A stretch of DNA of 9,836 nucleotides, from assembly GCA_963926475.1 (NCBI GenBank), contig CAWUXE010000022.1, positions 1-9,836 on the forward strand, read 5' to 3'. The notes below the pieces were generated by a model that did not search any database, was not told the DNA's origin, and worked only from the letters and a program-made list of their open reading frames with translations. Numbering within the stretch: position 1 is the stretch's first letter; each line of letters opens with the position of its first letter. This document shows positions 1 through 6,217 of the stretch, in pieces. A program made the position numbers and the translations under genes. Source of the DNA: UBA2040 sp002384725 (lineage in GTDB: Bacteria > Bacteroidota > Bacteroidia > Flavobacteriales_D > Crocinitomicaceae).

Positions 1-10
1 TATTTTTTAT

Positions 11-50
11 TGACAAGCTTTTGGTGAAGAAAAAATAAAACTTTTTTTTA
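11..50 (-). promoter_or_regulatory. Second leftward promoter, cut off at the window edge
   Basis: On the minus strand an A/T-tract region (50-31) precedes CTTGTCA (17-11). This resembles the UP-like tract and -33 box of strong Bacteroidota promoters. The matching -7 box would fall just beyond position 1, so it cannot be confirmed. With the promoter at 101-131 it suggests tandem promoters for a highly expressed leftward unit. Confidence 0.35.
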
Positions 51-100
51 TTCCCGCTTTTTTAACTTCTCAACCTACTTATCCGCTCGTTTGCGGGGGG

Positions 101-131
101 CAAAGGTACACTGCTTTTTTACAACAGCAAG
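101..131 (-). promoter_or_regulatory. Leftward Bacteroidota-type promoter
   Basis: Read on the minus strand, CTTG (131-128) is followed by 19 nt and then TACCTTTG (108-101). This matches the Bacteroidota sigma-70 pattern of a TTG/TTTG -33 box, about 19-20 nt, and a TAnnTTTG -7 box. The -7 box is followed by C and a C-run, as I recall for strong promoters of stable RNA and ribosomal genes in this phylum. Transcription would start near 94-97 and leave the window at its left edge, so the gene served is not visible. Confidence 0.65.
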
Positions 132-191
132 GGGTTTTGAAAAAAAAACCGAATATATTTTTCAACGAGCTTAATTCACATTGATTATCAA

Positions 192-419
192 TCAATTATA
201 TCTAAAAAAATAATTAAGATTTATCAAATAGATAAGTTTGGTTTTCAACTTATCTATCAAATCCATCTTCGACATATAGGGTTGACTATGCAGTTTAATG
301 CTTTCGGTTAAAGAATTTGTGACCAACTCCTCGCTTTTGACGCCAATCATTAGATTGGATTCACCCTTTAAAAGAAGTTCTACATCTCGACGTGATGTTA
401 TTAAAGCGATTTTATTCAT
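192..419 (-). pseudogene. Probable remnant of the C-terminus of 6-phosphofructokinase
   Basis: This 75-codon minus-strand frame resembles the last part of bacterial ATP-dependent 6-phosphofructokinase (PfkA). The run VELLLKGESNLMIGV, then 14 residues ending in LVTNSLTESI, follows the family's usual C-terminal pattern (VELLLxGxSxxMxGI, then xLVTxxLxEAI) without gaps. The preceding LITSR recalls the conserved LASR but lies about three residues too close. Everything N-terminal is missing: the nucleotide and fructose-6-phosphate binding parts have no counterpart upstream, where the frame reaches a stop at 441-443. The tail after DLIDKL runs into a hairpin and low-complexity sequence, as if the original stop had been lost. 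I read it as a 5'-truncated, decayed copy. It could also be an unrelated small protein, since the match was made by eye. Confidence 0.5.
203..257 (-). terminator. Hairpin at the end of the pfkA-like remnant
   Basis: A perfect 11-bp inverted repeat pairs 228-238 (ATAGATAAGTT) with 247-257 around an 8-nt loop. Read leftward it lies where an intact phosphofructokinase gene would end, and a run of seven T follows at 210-204, about 18 nt beyond the stem. The stem is AT-rich and the T-run is not adjacent, so it is a weak intrinsic terminator at best. It may be a relic of the decayed gene. Confidence 0.35.
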
Positions 420-491
420 TACGTTGAAATGGAAAATAAATTATACTGCAATTTAATCAAGATTTTATGGAAAAAATCGAATCATTGCATC

Positions 492-499
492 TATATTTA
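492..499 (+). promoter_or_regulatory. Possible -7 box of the sigma-factor gene
   Basis: TATATTTA differs from the Bacteroidota -7 consensus TAnnTTTG only at the last base. No good -33 box sits 19-21 nt upstream. If it is used, transcription would start at about 503-506, on top of the ATG at 505. That would favour the downstream TTG start at 532. Confidence 0.25.
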
Positions 500-514
500 A
501 AACAATGATAATTC

Positions 515-522
515 AAAGGAGG
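515..522 (+). promoter_or_regulatory. Perfect Shine-Dalgarno that points to a TTG start
   Basis: AAAGGAGG is a full-length match to the anti-Shine-Dalgarno end of 16S rRNA. It lies 9 nt before TTG at 532 and 12 nt before TTG at 535, both in the sigma-factor frame. It is downstream of the ATG at 505 and so cannot serve it. Strong Shine-Dalgarno sites are uncommon in Bacteroidota, which makes this one notable. Confidence 0.55.
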
Positions 523-531
523 AAATATAGA

Positions 532-1068
532 TTGTTGAGCGATGAAGATTTAGTTCTTGCCTATGCATCAAAGCCGTCTAGAGATATTCTGCATGTATTG
601 TATGAGCGATACGGCCATTTGGTGCTTGGTCTTTGCATTAAATATTTAAAACAAGTTCAAAATGCAGAGGACATGTGTGCGAGCATTTTTGAGAAACTTC
701 CTTCTTTGATAATAAAACACGAAGTTCGATACTTCAAATCATGGTTGTATCAAGTAAGCAGAAACGAATGCTTGATGGAGTTGAGGAAAAAGAATCCGAA
801 GTTCTCAGAAATGGAAGAAACTAAAATTGTTGATGAGGACAATATAAGATTGGAAGAAAAAAAGGCACAGGAGGCAGAAATTGTCCAAATGGAGTCTGCC
901 TTGTCAGGATTGAAGGAAGACCAAAAACAATGCGTAACCTTGTTTTATTTAGAAGAGAAGAGTTATCAAGAAATAAGCATTGCATTATCGATGTCAATAA
1001 AAGCCGTGAAAAGCCATATTCAAAATGGTAAGCGGAAATTAAAAATTATAATGGAAGCGAAACCATGA
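532..1068 (+). CDS. ECF-type RNA polymerase sigma factor (sigma-70 family)
   Basis: This is a small two-domain sigma factor that would direct core RNA polymerase to a limited set of promoters. Counting from the upstream in-frame ATG at 505 (187 aa), region 2 spans about residues 28-98, with the AED motif at 54-56 and FKSWLYQVSRNECL at 77-90. Region 4 spans about 129-180 and contains the helix-turn-helix in YQEISIALSMSIKAVKSHI. I place the start at TTG 532 (178 aa) because a perfect Shine-Dalgarno lies 9 nt before it and because the protein then begins MLSDEDLV, the usual start of Bacteroidota ECF factors. The longer version only adds basic residues MIIQRRKYR. Its stop overlaps the next gene as ATGA, so the two are probably translationally coupled. 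Target promoters cannot be inferred. The family call is firm; the start is less so. Confidence 0.88.
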   Translation: MLSDEDLVLAYASKPSRDILHVLYERYGHLVLGLCIKYLKQVQNAEDMCASIFEKLPSLIIKHEVRYFKSWLYQVSRNECLMELRKKNPKFSEMEETKIVDEDNIRLEEKKAQEAEIVQMESALSGLKEDQKQCVTLFYLEEKSYQEISIALSMSIKAVKSHIQNGKRKLKIIMEAKP

Positions 1069-2126
1069 GCAAAGAAGAATTATATAACAGTTTGAAATCT
1101 AATGCACCAGTTTCGAGGCAGGATGTCGTTGAACATCTATCGGGAGAGCATGAATTGAACTCGGCCGATTTGGATAACTTCGATAAAGAAGCATTTGAAG
1201 GCTGGCGTTCCACCTCATCTGGAAAGGTGAATATGAAACATTTGGATCGCAAATTTACCAACTCAAATACTGGCTGGTGGATTGCGGGAGGCATTTCAGT
1301 AGTTGCTTTGGTAGCTCTCTTCTATTTCAATCCTTTTGGATCGACGAATATCCCATCACAGACCGAACAAACAGCCGAAAACAAAAACTACATTGAGGAA
1401 ACAGACTTATTCATCGCCGAAAAATACGATACCTTAATAGAGGATGAAGTTGACAATAAAAAGGAAATTAAACTTTTGCAGGTCATACAAGAAGATCAAC
1501 CCACTATTTTTAAAGAAGTACAGGTTGAAAAACCTGCAGAAATTGACAAGCTCCCTATTTTGGAAGTAAAACCGAATTTGAATGAGAAACCCGTTTCAAT
1601 TACAACCAAACGAAAAATCAAAGAAATATACTTGTCAGATTTTAAACTAGTTGATTACAGAGTCTTGAGAAGTAAACCGAAAATTGAAACGAGACAGCTC
1701 GATTTGACTGGAACTACAGCTAACAAAGAGAATAAGAACACGGAAGATACCGATGAACCCGTTTGGAGAAAAGTGGATGTTCCGTATTATGATTTCATAG
1801 AAAAGAGCATGTACATCTTGAACAAAAATGAAATGAAGAAATCACTCGCTCGATTTGAGGTAATTCTGACTACCTATCCAAACGACATTAACGCCTTGTT
1901 TTATAGTGGCTTTGCTTATTACAATCTTGGTGATTTTGATCAATCGATATCCTACTTTTCGAAAGTGATAAAAAGTGAAATAGCTAATTTTGATGAAGAA
2001 GCCATATGGTATTTGGGTTTAAGTTATGAGAAAAAAGGAGACATTTCAAAATCAAAAAATATTTTCTTGTCCATTTCAAAAAGCAACTCATACTATTCTG
2101 AACAAGCCAAAGGAAAATTGAAGTAA
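1065..2126 (+). CDS. Single-pass membrane protein with C-terminal TPR repeats, probable anti-sigma partner
   Basis: The protein has 353 residues. Residues 1-70 form a charged, probably cytoplasmic part; 71-88 (WWIAGGISVVALVALFYF) are one membrane helix; 90-235 are a polar linker rich in Glu, Lys and Thr; and 240-350 carry about three TPR-like helical hairpins. The segment NALFYSGFAYYNLGDFDQSISYF (275-297) is typical of the TPR proteins that follow ECF sigma genes in Bacteroidota. The gene starts inside the sigma stop codon (ATGA), the classic arrangement for a sigma factor and its membrane-bound regulator. I infer that the N-terminal domain binds the sigma factor and the TPR part, outside the inner membrane, senses or binds a partner. 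No zinc-binding anti-sigma motif (HxxxCxxC) is present, so the anti-sigma role rests on context and topology. Confidence 0.7.
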   Translation: MSKEELYNSLKSNAPVSRQDVVEHLSGEHELNSADLDNFDKEAFEGWRSTSSGKVNMKHLDRKFTNSNTGWWIAGGISVVALVALFYFNPFGSTNIPSQTEQTAENKNYIEETDLFIAEKYDTLIEDEVDNKKEIKLLQVIQEDQPTIFKEVQVEKPAEIDKLPILEVKPNLNEKPVSITTKRKIKEIYLSDFKLVDYRVLRSKPKIETRQLDLTGTTANKENKNTEDTDEPVWRKVDVPYYDFIEKSMYILNKNEMKKSLARFEVILTTYPNDINALFYSGFAYYNLGDFDQSISYFSKVIKSEIANFDEEAIWYLGLSYEKKGDISKSKNIFLSISKSNSYYSEQAKGKLK

Positions 2127-2180
2127 TTCACTTCATACTTGTCATTACGCGAAATAATTGTTTATTTTAAAACTCATATT

Positions 2181-2867
2181 ATGAAGAACTTACTATCCCA
2201 TGCTTTACCAATTTGCTTTGGTATCAGTTTAATACTTGGCTCTTGCGCCCGAGATAATTCGGTTGCCTCGAATCATCGCATCCAAAAAAGAAAATACAAC
2301 AACGGATACCACATTGCTTTTAACAAAAAGAAAAAATCTACACAAGATGAACATAAGCTTGAGAAAAATGAAACTACGTTTGCGACATTACAAAGAACAG
2401 AGAAAAACATTGAGATAGTAGAATCGCAAGGAGTTATAAAAAGCTTAAATGAAAATGTAATTCCAAATCAGGAATTAACAACTCATTCTGCTTCCTCTAC
2501 TATAATTGTCAATCACTTTGAGTCCCCAGTTAATCAAACATCAAAAGTGAATAGAGGCTCTGTTAGAACCATAAATCAATCTAAAACTCCTTCTTCTTTA
2601 GGAGTTAACAGCAATGAAAAAAGTACATCAAGTATTCATTCAGTTATCAAGAAAAAGGCGAAAAACTCGATAAAACAGAGTACAAGCGGTGACATAGATC
2701 CGATTGTTTATATATTGTTGTGCATATTTATACCGTTTGTTGCTGTTGGTTTAGCAACAGACTGGGAAGTAAAAGATGTTTTGATAAACTTATTGTTATG
2801 CTGCTTATGTGGTATTCCTGGAATAATTCATGCTTTTATCGTGTGTGATCGTGAAGGCGTCATATAA
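2181..2867 (+). CDS. Lipoprotein with a C-terminal YqaE/Pmp3-type membrane domain
   Basis: I start the gene at ATG 2181 (228 aa) because the signal peptide then begins properly; the frame also extends up to a TTG at 2139. Residues 1-22 form a lipoprotein signal with lipobox LGSC and lipidated Cys22. The motif IQKRKYNNGYH (34-44) recalls a short element I associate with the N-terminal part of many Bacteroidota lipoproteins with small C-terminal membrane domains. Residues 45-170 are low-complexity, rich in Ser, Asn, Lys and Thr. Residues 171-221 match the YqaE/Pmp3 (UPF0057) proteolipid family: two hydrophobic helices at about 174-191 and 199-221, with the conserved INLLL and GIPGIIHAF. Pmp3 relatives are linked to membrane potential and salt or cold stress in other organisms. 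The role here is unknown. It lies 54 nt after the TPR gene and may be in the same operon. Confidence 0.72.
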   Translation: MKNLLSHALPICFGISLILGSCARDNSVASNHRIQKRKYNNGYHIAFNKKKKSTQDEHKLEKNETTFATLQRTEKNIEIVESQGVIKSLNENVIPNQELTTHSASSTIIVNHFESPVNQTSKVNRGSVRTINQSKTPSSLGVNSNEKSTSSIHSVIKKKAKNSIKQSTSGDIDPIVYILLCIFIPFVAVGLATDWEVKDVLINLLLCCLCGIPGIIHAFIVCDREGVI

Positions 2868-3171
2868 GAGAACTAAACATACCTTAATTTTAGCAGCACT
2901 GCTGGTAATTCCAGCGGTGCTACTTTTTTTACCCTCAGATTATTTTGATTCAGGTGAATCAATTTGCTTGTCCAAAATAATTTTAGATAAAGAATGTCTT
3001 GGTTGTGGAATGACAAGAGGTGTAATGCACACTATCCACTTTGAATTTAAAGAAGCTTGGGGATTTAATAAGTTAACCTTTTTCTTATTGCCCATTCTTA
3101 TCTATTATTGGTTCAAATGGTTATTGAATAGTGTGAAAATAATCCGCTCGTATCAAGAGCATCATAATTAG
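2830..3171 (+). CDS. DUF2752 family membrane protein
   Basis: This small membrane protein has up to 113 residues. A hydrophobic helix at about 18-34 is followed by the DUF2752 signature: Cys46, then CLGCGMTRG at 56-64 (Cys56, Cys59), then the Phe/Trp-rich region AWGFNKLTFF and a second helix at about 82-98. Family members usually read CP-CGxTR at this point; their function is unknown. The start is uncertain: ATG 2830 overlaps the upstream gene by 38 nt, while in-frame GTG at 2845 or 2851 would shorten the overlap. No start codon after the upstream stop would keep the first helix and Cys46, so an overlap is required and translational coupling is likely. The codons for ALLVIPAV lie within a strong terminator hairpin. 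In my experience DUF2752 proteins often sit beside small TM2- or Pmp3-like proteins, as here. Confidence 0.75.
   Translation: MLLSCVIVKASYKRTKHTLILAALLVIPAVLLFLPSDYFDSGESICLSKIILDKECLGCGMTRGVMHTIHFEFKEAWGFNKLTFFLLPILIYYWFKWLLNSVKIIRSYQEHHN
2895..2930 (+). terminator. Intrinsic terminator inside the DUF2752 frame
   Basis: Arms 2895-2905 (AGCACTGCTGG) and 2911-2921 (CCAGCGGTGCT) pair over 11 bp with one G-U pair around the loop TAATT. They are followed, after AC, by seven T (2924-2930). It is unusually GC-rich for this region and lies 28 nt after the stop of the YqaE-domain gene, a typical terminator position. The DUF2752 reading frame nevertheless runs through it. Confidence 0.65.
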
Positions 3172-3207
3172 TTGTACTTTTTTTAAATCGCTTTGCACTT
3201 TTGAACA

Positions 3208-4347
3208 TTATAAATTTACCCGTCTTCTCAACAATGGATTTGGTCGATAACGATCTTCACCATATTCTTGGAATAAAGAATCCAATTGGTTGAATACTTT
3301 CTCCAATCCGATTTCGTCTGCCCATGCCAGTAACCCTTTTGGATAATTGACTCCTTTGGTCATTGCTTTGTCGATGTCTTCAGGAGAAGCGACCTGCATG
3401 AATACGGCATCAAAAGCTTCGTTGATTAACATCGCAAGAATACGATCTAAAATTTTCTTTCCGAGAATTGGATCTTTATTTGGTTCTGGTTGCGTTGCTC
3501 CTTCCGCATAATTGAAATAACCACGTCCTGACTTTCTCCCTAAATACCCTGCTTCGGAATGACGACGTTGTGTAAATGAAGGCTTGAACCGCGGATCATA
3601 ATAAAACGCCGCAAAAACAGATTCTGTTACGGCGTAGTTCACATCATTTCCAATATAATCCATTAAAGTGAATGGCCCCATTCGGAATCCACCTAATTCG
3701 GTCATGGCCCAGTCGATAGTGACGAAATCGGCAATACCTTCTTCATAAATCCGTAGTGCTTCACCATAAAATGGACGAGCAACACGATTAACGATAAATC
3801 CTGGCGTGTCTTTGCAAACTACGGTTGATTTACCCCACGAATCAATTAAATCTTTGGCTGTTTTCAATGTTTTTTCTGAAGTTTGAACAGCAGGAATAAT
3901 TTCAACCAAAGGCATCAATGGAGCTGGATTGAAAAAGTGAATTCCTAAAATTCGATCTGGATTCTTAAGCGCTGAGCCGATTGACGCAATAGACAGGGAA
4001 GAAGTATTACTGGCTAAAATACATTCGGCAGAAACGATATTTTCCATTTTGGAAAAGACTTGATGTTTCACTTCCAATTTCTCAACGATTGCCTCAATTA
4101 TCAAACTACAACCTTTGAAATCGGCCATATCCGTCGTATATGTGATTCTGCCTTGAATATTGATTTTATCGTCCGCAGAAATTCGGTCTTTTTCAACCAA
4201 GCGGTTCAAGATTTTATTCAAATCATCCTCCGCTTTGTTTAATGTTTCTTGACTTACATCCACGAGAATTGTTTCGTGTTCATTTTGAGCTGCGACTTGC
4301 GCTATGCCTGAACCCATTGTTCCGGCTCCGAGTATTCCTATTTTCAT
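3208..4347 (-). CDS. paaH: 3-hydroxyacyl-CoA dehydrogenase (PaaH-type)
   Basis: This NAD-dependent enzyme oxidises a 3-hydroxyacyl-CoA to the 3-ketoacyl-CoA; in phenylacetate catabolism the substrate is 3-hydroxyadipyl-CoA. The N-terminal Rossmann fold (about 1-180) opens with GAGTMGSG at 7-14. The family's catalytic residues are visible as His137 in GIHFFNPAPLMPLVEI, Glu149 in the same run, and Asn187 in GFIVNRVARP. Two C-terminal 3HCDH domains follow (about 184-282 and 296-375), giving 379 aa, longer than single-domain short-chain 3-hydroxybutyryl-CoA dehydrogenases and in keeping with PaaH-like proteins. I start at ATG 4347, directly before MKIGILGAG. The frame stays open 17 codons further, but that extension is translated from a hairpin element and has no family match. 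It is the last gene of the WYL-paaG-paaH operon, 65 nt after paaG. A general beta-oxidation or 3-hydroxybutyryl-CoA role remains possible, because no other paa genes are visible. Confidence 0.85.
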   Translation of the reverse strand: MKIGILGAGTMGSGIAQVAAQNEHETILVDVSQETLNKAEDDLNKILNRLVEKDRISADDKINIQGRITYTTDMADFKGCSLIIEAIVEKLEVKHQVFSKMENIVSAECILASNTSSLSIASIGSALKNPDRILGIHFFNPAPLMPLVEIIPAVQTSEKTLKTAKDLIDSWGKSTVVCKDTPGFIVNRVARPFYGEALRIYEEGIADFVTIDWAMTELGGFRMGPFTLMDYIGNDVNYAVTESVFAAFYYDPRFKPSFTQRRHSEAGYLGRKSGRGYFNYAEGATQPEPNKDPILGKKILDRILAMLINEAFDAVFMQVASPEDIDKAMTKGVNYPKGLLAWADEIGLEKVFNQLDSLFQEYGEDRYRPNPLLRRRVNL

Positions 4348-4376
4348 TTTGTGTTGAATTTTTTGTTTAGAGAAAA

Positions 4377-4406
4377 CACCTCCCCTGCCCCTCCTCAAAG
4401 AGGGAA
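4377..4406 (-). repeat. REP-like C/G-rich palindromic element between paaG and paaH
   Basis: On the plus strand CACCTCCCCTGCCC leads into the stem CCCTC (4389-4393) / GAGGG (4400-4404) with a 6-nt loop. Read leftward it is a small hairpin followed by GGGGCAGGGGAGGTG, a pattern I associate with dispersed intergenic repeats of Bacteroidota genomes. It is far more GC-rich than its surroundings and fills most of the gap between the two genes. One copy in one window cannot prove a repeat family. Confidence 0.4.
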
Positions 4407-4412
4407 TACCAT

Positions 4413-5186
4413 CTATCTACCTTTGAAATCTGGTAGACGTTTTTCTAAAAAGGCTTGGGTTCCTTCATTGAAATCGTGGGTGGAACCGGCTTCGGTTTGT
4501 AGTTTTCCTTCGACTGCTAATTGTTCCTCCAAATTATTTGTCAATGATGCATTTAAAGCTCTTTTCGTTAAACCTAAACCTTTCGTAGGCATTTGAGCCA
4601 TTCTAGTCGCGAAGGTTGAGATTGTCTCATAGAACTCTAAATCTGGAATTGCCTTGTAAATCATATTCATGGCTACAGCTTCTATAGCGGAAACTTTATC
4701 TCCCGTCATCATAAGTGCGGAGGCTTTTTGCCAACCGATCAATCTAGGCAACATGAAGGTTCCCCCTGAATCTGGAATTAATCCGATTTTTGAAAATGCT
4801 TGAATGAAAGATGCAGATTCTTTGGCAAAAACGATATCACAAGCCAAGGCGATATTTGCTCCTGCTCCTGCGGCAACTCCATTTACAGCTGCAATTATAG
4901 GTTTTTCAATATTCCGAAGGCGGACTATAATCGGGTTGTAGTGATCTTTAACAATCGATTTCAATTCAGGCCCGTTCGGATCCGTAGCTTCCGCTAAATC
5001 TTGACCTGCGCAAAAGGCTTTGCCTTCTCCTGAAATGACTATACAACGAATGGTTTCGTCCTTTTCGCAATCATCCAAAGCTTTTTGAAGATCAAAAGCC
5101 ATTTTTTGATTAAATGAATTGAAAACTTCCGGTCGATTCAACTTCAGTGTCGCTACCCCATTCTCTTTTGATATAATAAGTTCCAT
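4413..5186 (-). CDS. paaG: Enoyl-CoA hydratase/isomerase, probable PaaG (ring 1,2-epoxyphenylacetyl-CoA isomerase)
   Basis: This 257-residue crotonase-fold enzyme is full length for the family. The oxyanion-hole segments are at 54-63 (EGKAFCAGQD) and 101-117 (VNGVAAGAGANIALACD). The run GLIPDSGGTFMLPRLIG (135-151) carries Asp139, matching the aspartate of PaaG-type isomerases; ordinary enoyl-CoA hydratases have Glu nearby instead. PaaG isomerises ring-1,2-epoxyphenylacetyl-CoA to an oxepin and also shifts double bonds later in the phenylacetate pathway. The neighbouring paaH supports this pathway, but the monooxygenase genes (paaABCDE) and ligase (paaK) are not in the window, so another acyl-CoA substrate cannot be excluded. 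Its ATG shares one base with the stop of the upstream regulator (TAATG), implying translational coupling. Confidence 0.83.
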   Translation of the reverse strand: MELIISKENGVATLKLNRPEVFNSFNQKMAFDLQKALDDCEKDETIRCIVISGEGKAFCAGQDLAEATDPNGPELKSIVKDHYNPIIVRLRNIEKPIIAAVNGVAAGAGANIALACDIVFAKESASFIQAFSKIGLIPDSGGTFMLPRLIGWQKASALMMTGDKVSAIEAVAMNMIYKAIPDLEFYETISTFATRMAQMPTKGLGLTKRALNASLTNNLEEQLAVEGKLQTEAGSTHDFNEGTQAFLEKRLPDFKGR

Positions 5187-6199
5187 TATAAGTTATAATT
5201 TTTAATCATGTCGACAACACGATCAGCAATTTTATCACGCAAAGTTATTGGTTCAGTTACTTCGATATCGCCGCCGTAACTCATTAATTCTCTAATTAAT
5301 TCTTCCGTTACAATCACATTAAGTGAAAAAGTCGTTTTATTCTTTCCCTCTTTCAACAAGTGCTGTGTAGCGTGAAAAGGTTGAGACTCAATGTATTTTG
5401 CAGCAAGATTATTCGCCTTGAAAACAACCTCTACAGGTTTTCCCTCATGCGTTGTTATCCCAATTGTATGTTCGAAGAAATTCTCTGGAGAAAATTTGGC
5501 AGGCACTGTTCCATTGTGTTTCGTGATTTCCACTTCTGTCATTCGCTCCAGGGCGTATGTCACAATCTTTCGTTTTTCTTCATCATGACAGATCAAATAC
5601 CATCTATTTCGATATTCTTTCAGTAATAATGGAGAAACCATGCGTTGCTTTCCTTCTGTGGAATGGTAGCTTCTATAATCAAAAGTGACCACTTTTCTAC
5701 TTTGAATCGCTTCTAGGATTACCGAAAGGAACTCATTTCCAGCAGTTTTGGTACCTTTCTCAAACTGAACATGTTCTTGGATTTTTTCATCCAAAGGATT
5801 TGCTGAAATAGTAACTCGATCGACGATTTTATCAATTGCATTGCCAAATTGCTTGAACATATCGATATCCCGAAACTGCATCAATGTTTTCGCGGCAAAT
5901 TGTATTGCTTTTAAATCTTCGTCAGTTAGCGGAATATTATCTATGCTAAAGTTCTCATCCTCATAACAGTATCCCTTTGTCACTTTAGAATACTTAATGG
6001 GTGCGTCATGCTCCATTCTGAGCGCATACAAATCTTTTTCTATAGTGGAATCGCAGATGTTATTGCCGTCAATAGCACCGTATAGTGCTTCTTCGCAAGC
6101 TTCTCTTAAATCCTGTTTGGTTGGATTCGGCTTGTACTTGTTTCGAAGACTTCGGTCAATTATTCTATAGCGTATCTGAGCGTTCTTTATCTGTGACAT
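5186..6199 (-). CDS. WYL-domain transcriptional regulator
   Basis: This is a 337-residue cytoplasmic regulator. Residues 1-80 form a helix-turn-helix region of the kind seen in Bacteroidota WYL proteins (MSQIKNAQIRYRIIDRSLRN at the start, then a winged part to KGYCYED). A helical linker covers about 91-150. The WYL domain spans about 156-228 and contains the defining triplet Trp200-Tyr201-Leu202 in RNRWYLICHD, together with VSPLLLKEY and the basic and tyrosine residues expected of its ligand pocket. The C-terminal WCX extension covers about 253-333. WYL proteins sense nucleic acids or small ligands and act as repressors or activators. Here the gene is first in an operon with paaG (TAATG overlap) and paaH, so I infer control of this operon, probably with autoregulation. 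The ligand is unknown. It may simply be co-transcribed and regulate something else. Confidence 0.85.
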   Translation of the reverse strand: MSQIKNAQIRYRIIDRSLRNKYKPNPTKQDLREACEEALYGAIDGNNICDSTIEKDLYALRMEHDAPIKYSKVTKGYCYEDENFSIDNIPLTDEDLKAIQFAAKTLMQFRDIDMFKQFGNAIDKIVDRVTISANPLDEKIQEHVQFEKGTKTAGNEFLSVILEAIQSRKVVTFDYRSYHSTEGKQRMVSPLLLKEYRNRWYLICHDEEKRKIVTYALERMTEVEITKHNGTVPAKFSPENFFEHTIGITTHEGKPVEVVFKANNLAAKYIESQPFHATQHLLKEGKNKTTFSLNVIVTEELIRELMSYGGDIEVTEPITLRDKIADRVVDMIKNYNL

Positions 6200-6217
6200 T
6201 AATCGAAATTCAGATTG

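Noticed and set aside
2119..2135. Inverted repeat TGAAGT/ACTTCA at the end of the TPR gene as a terminator
   Set aside because: The stem is only 6 AT-rich base pairs and no T-run follows on either strand.
2139..2180. TTG start that extends the YqaE-domain lipoprotein by 14 residues
   Set aside because: It would bury the signal peptide; ATG 2181 gives a normal lipoprotein signal of 22 residues.
1046..2418. Open frames at 1046-1294 (-) and 2236-2418 (+)
   Set aside because: They are shadows of the TPR and YqaE-domain genes.
4348..4398. N-terminal extension of the PaaH frame by 17 codons
   Set aside because: It is translated from the intergenic hairpin element; the conserved protein starts exactly at the ATG at 4347.
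4351..5626. Plus-strand open frames at 4351-4596, 4800-4997, 5360-5626 and 5391-5588
   Set aside because: They lie opposite the well-supported paaG and WYL genes, have no recognisable domains, and look like antisense shadows.
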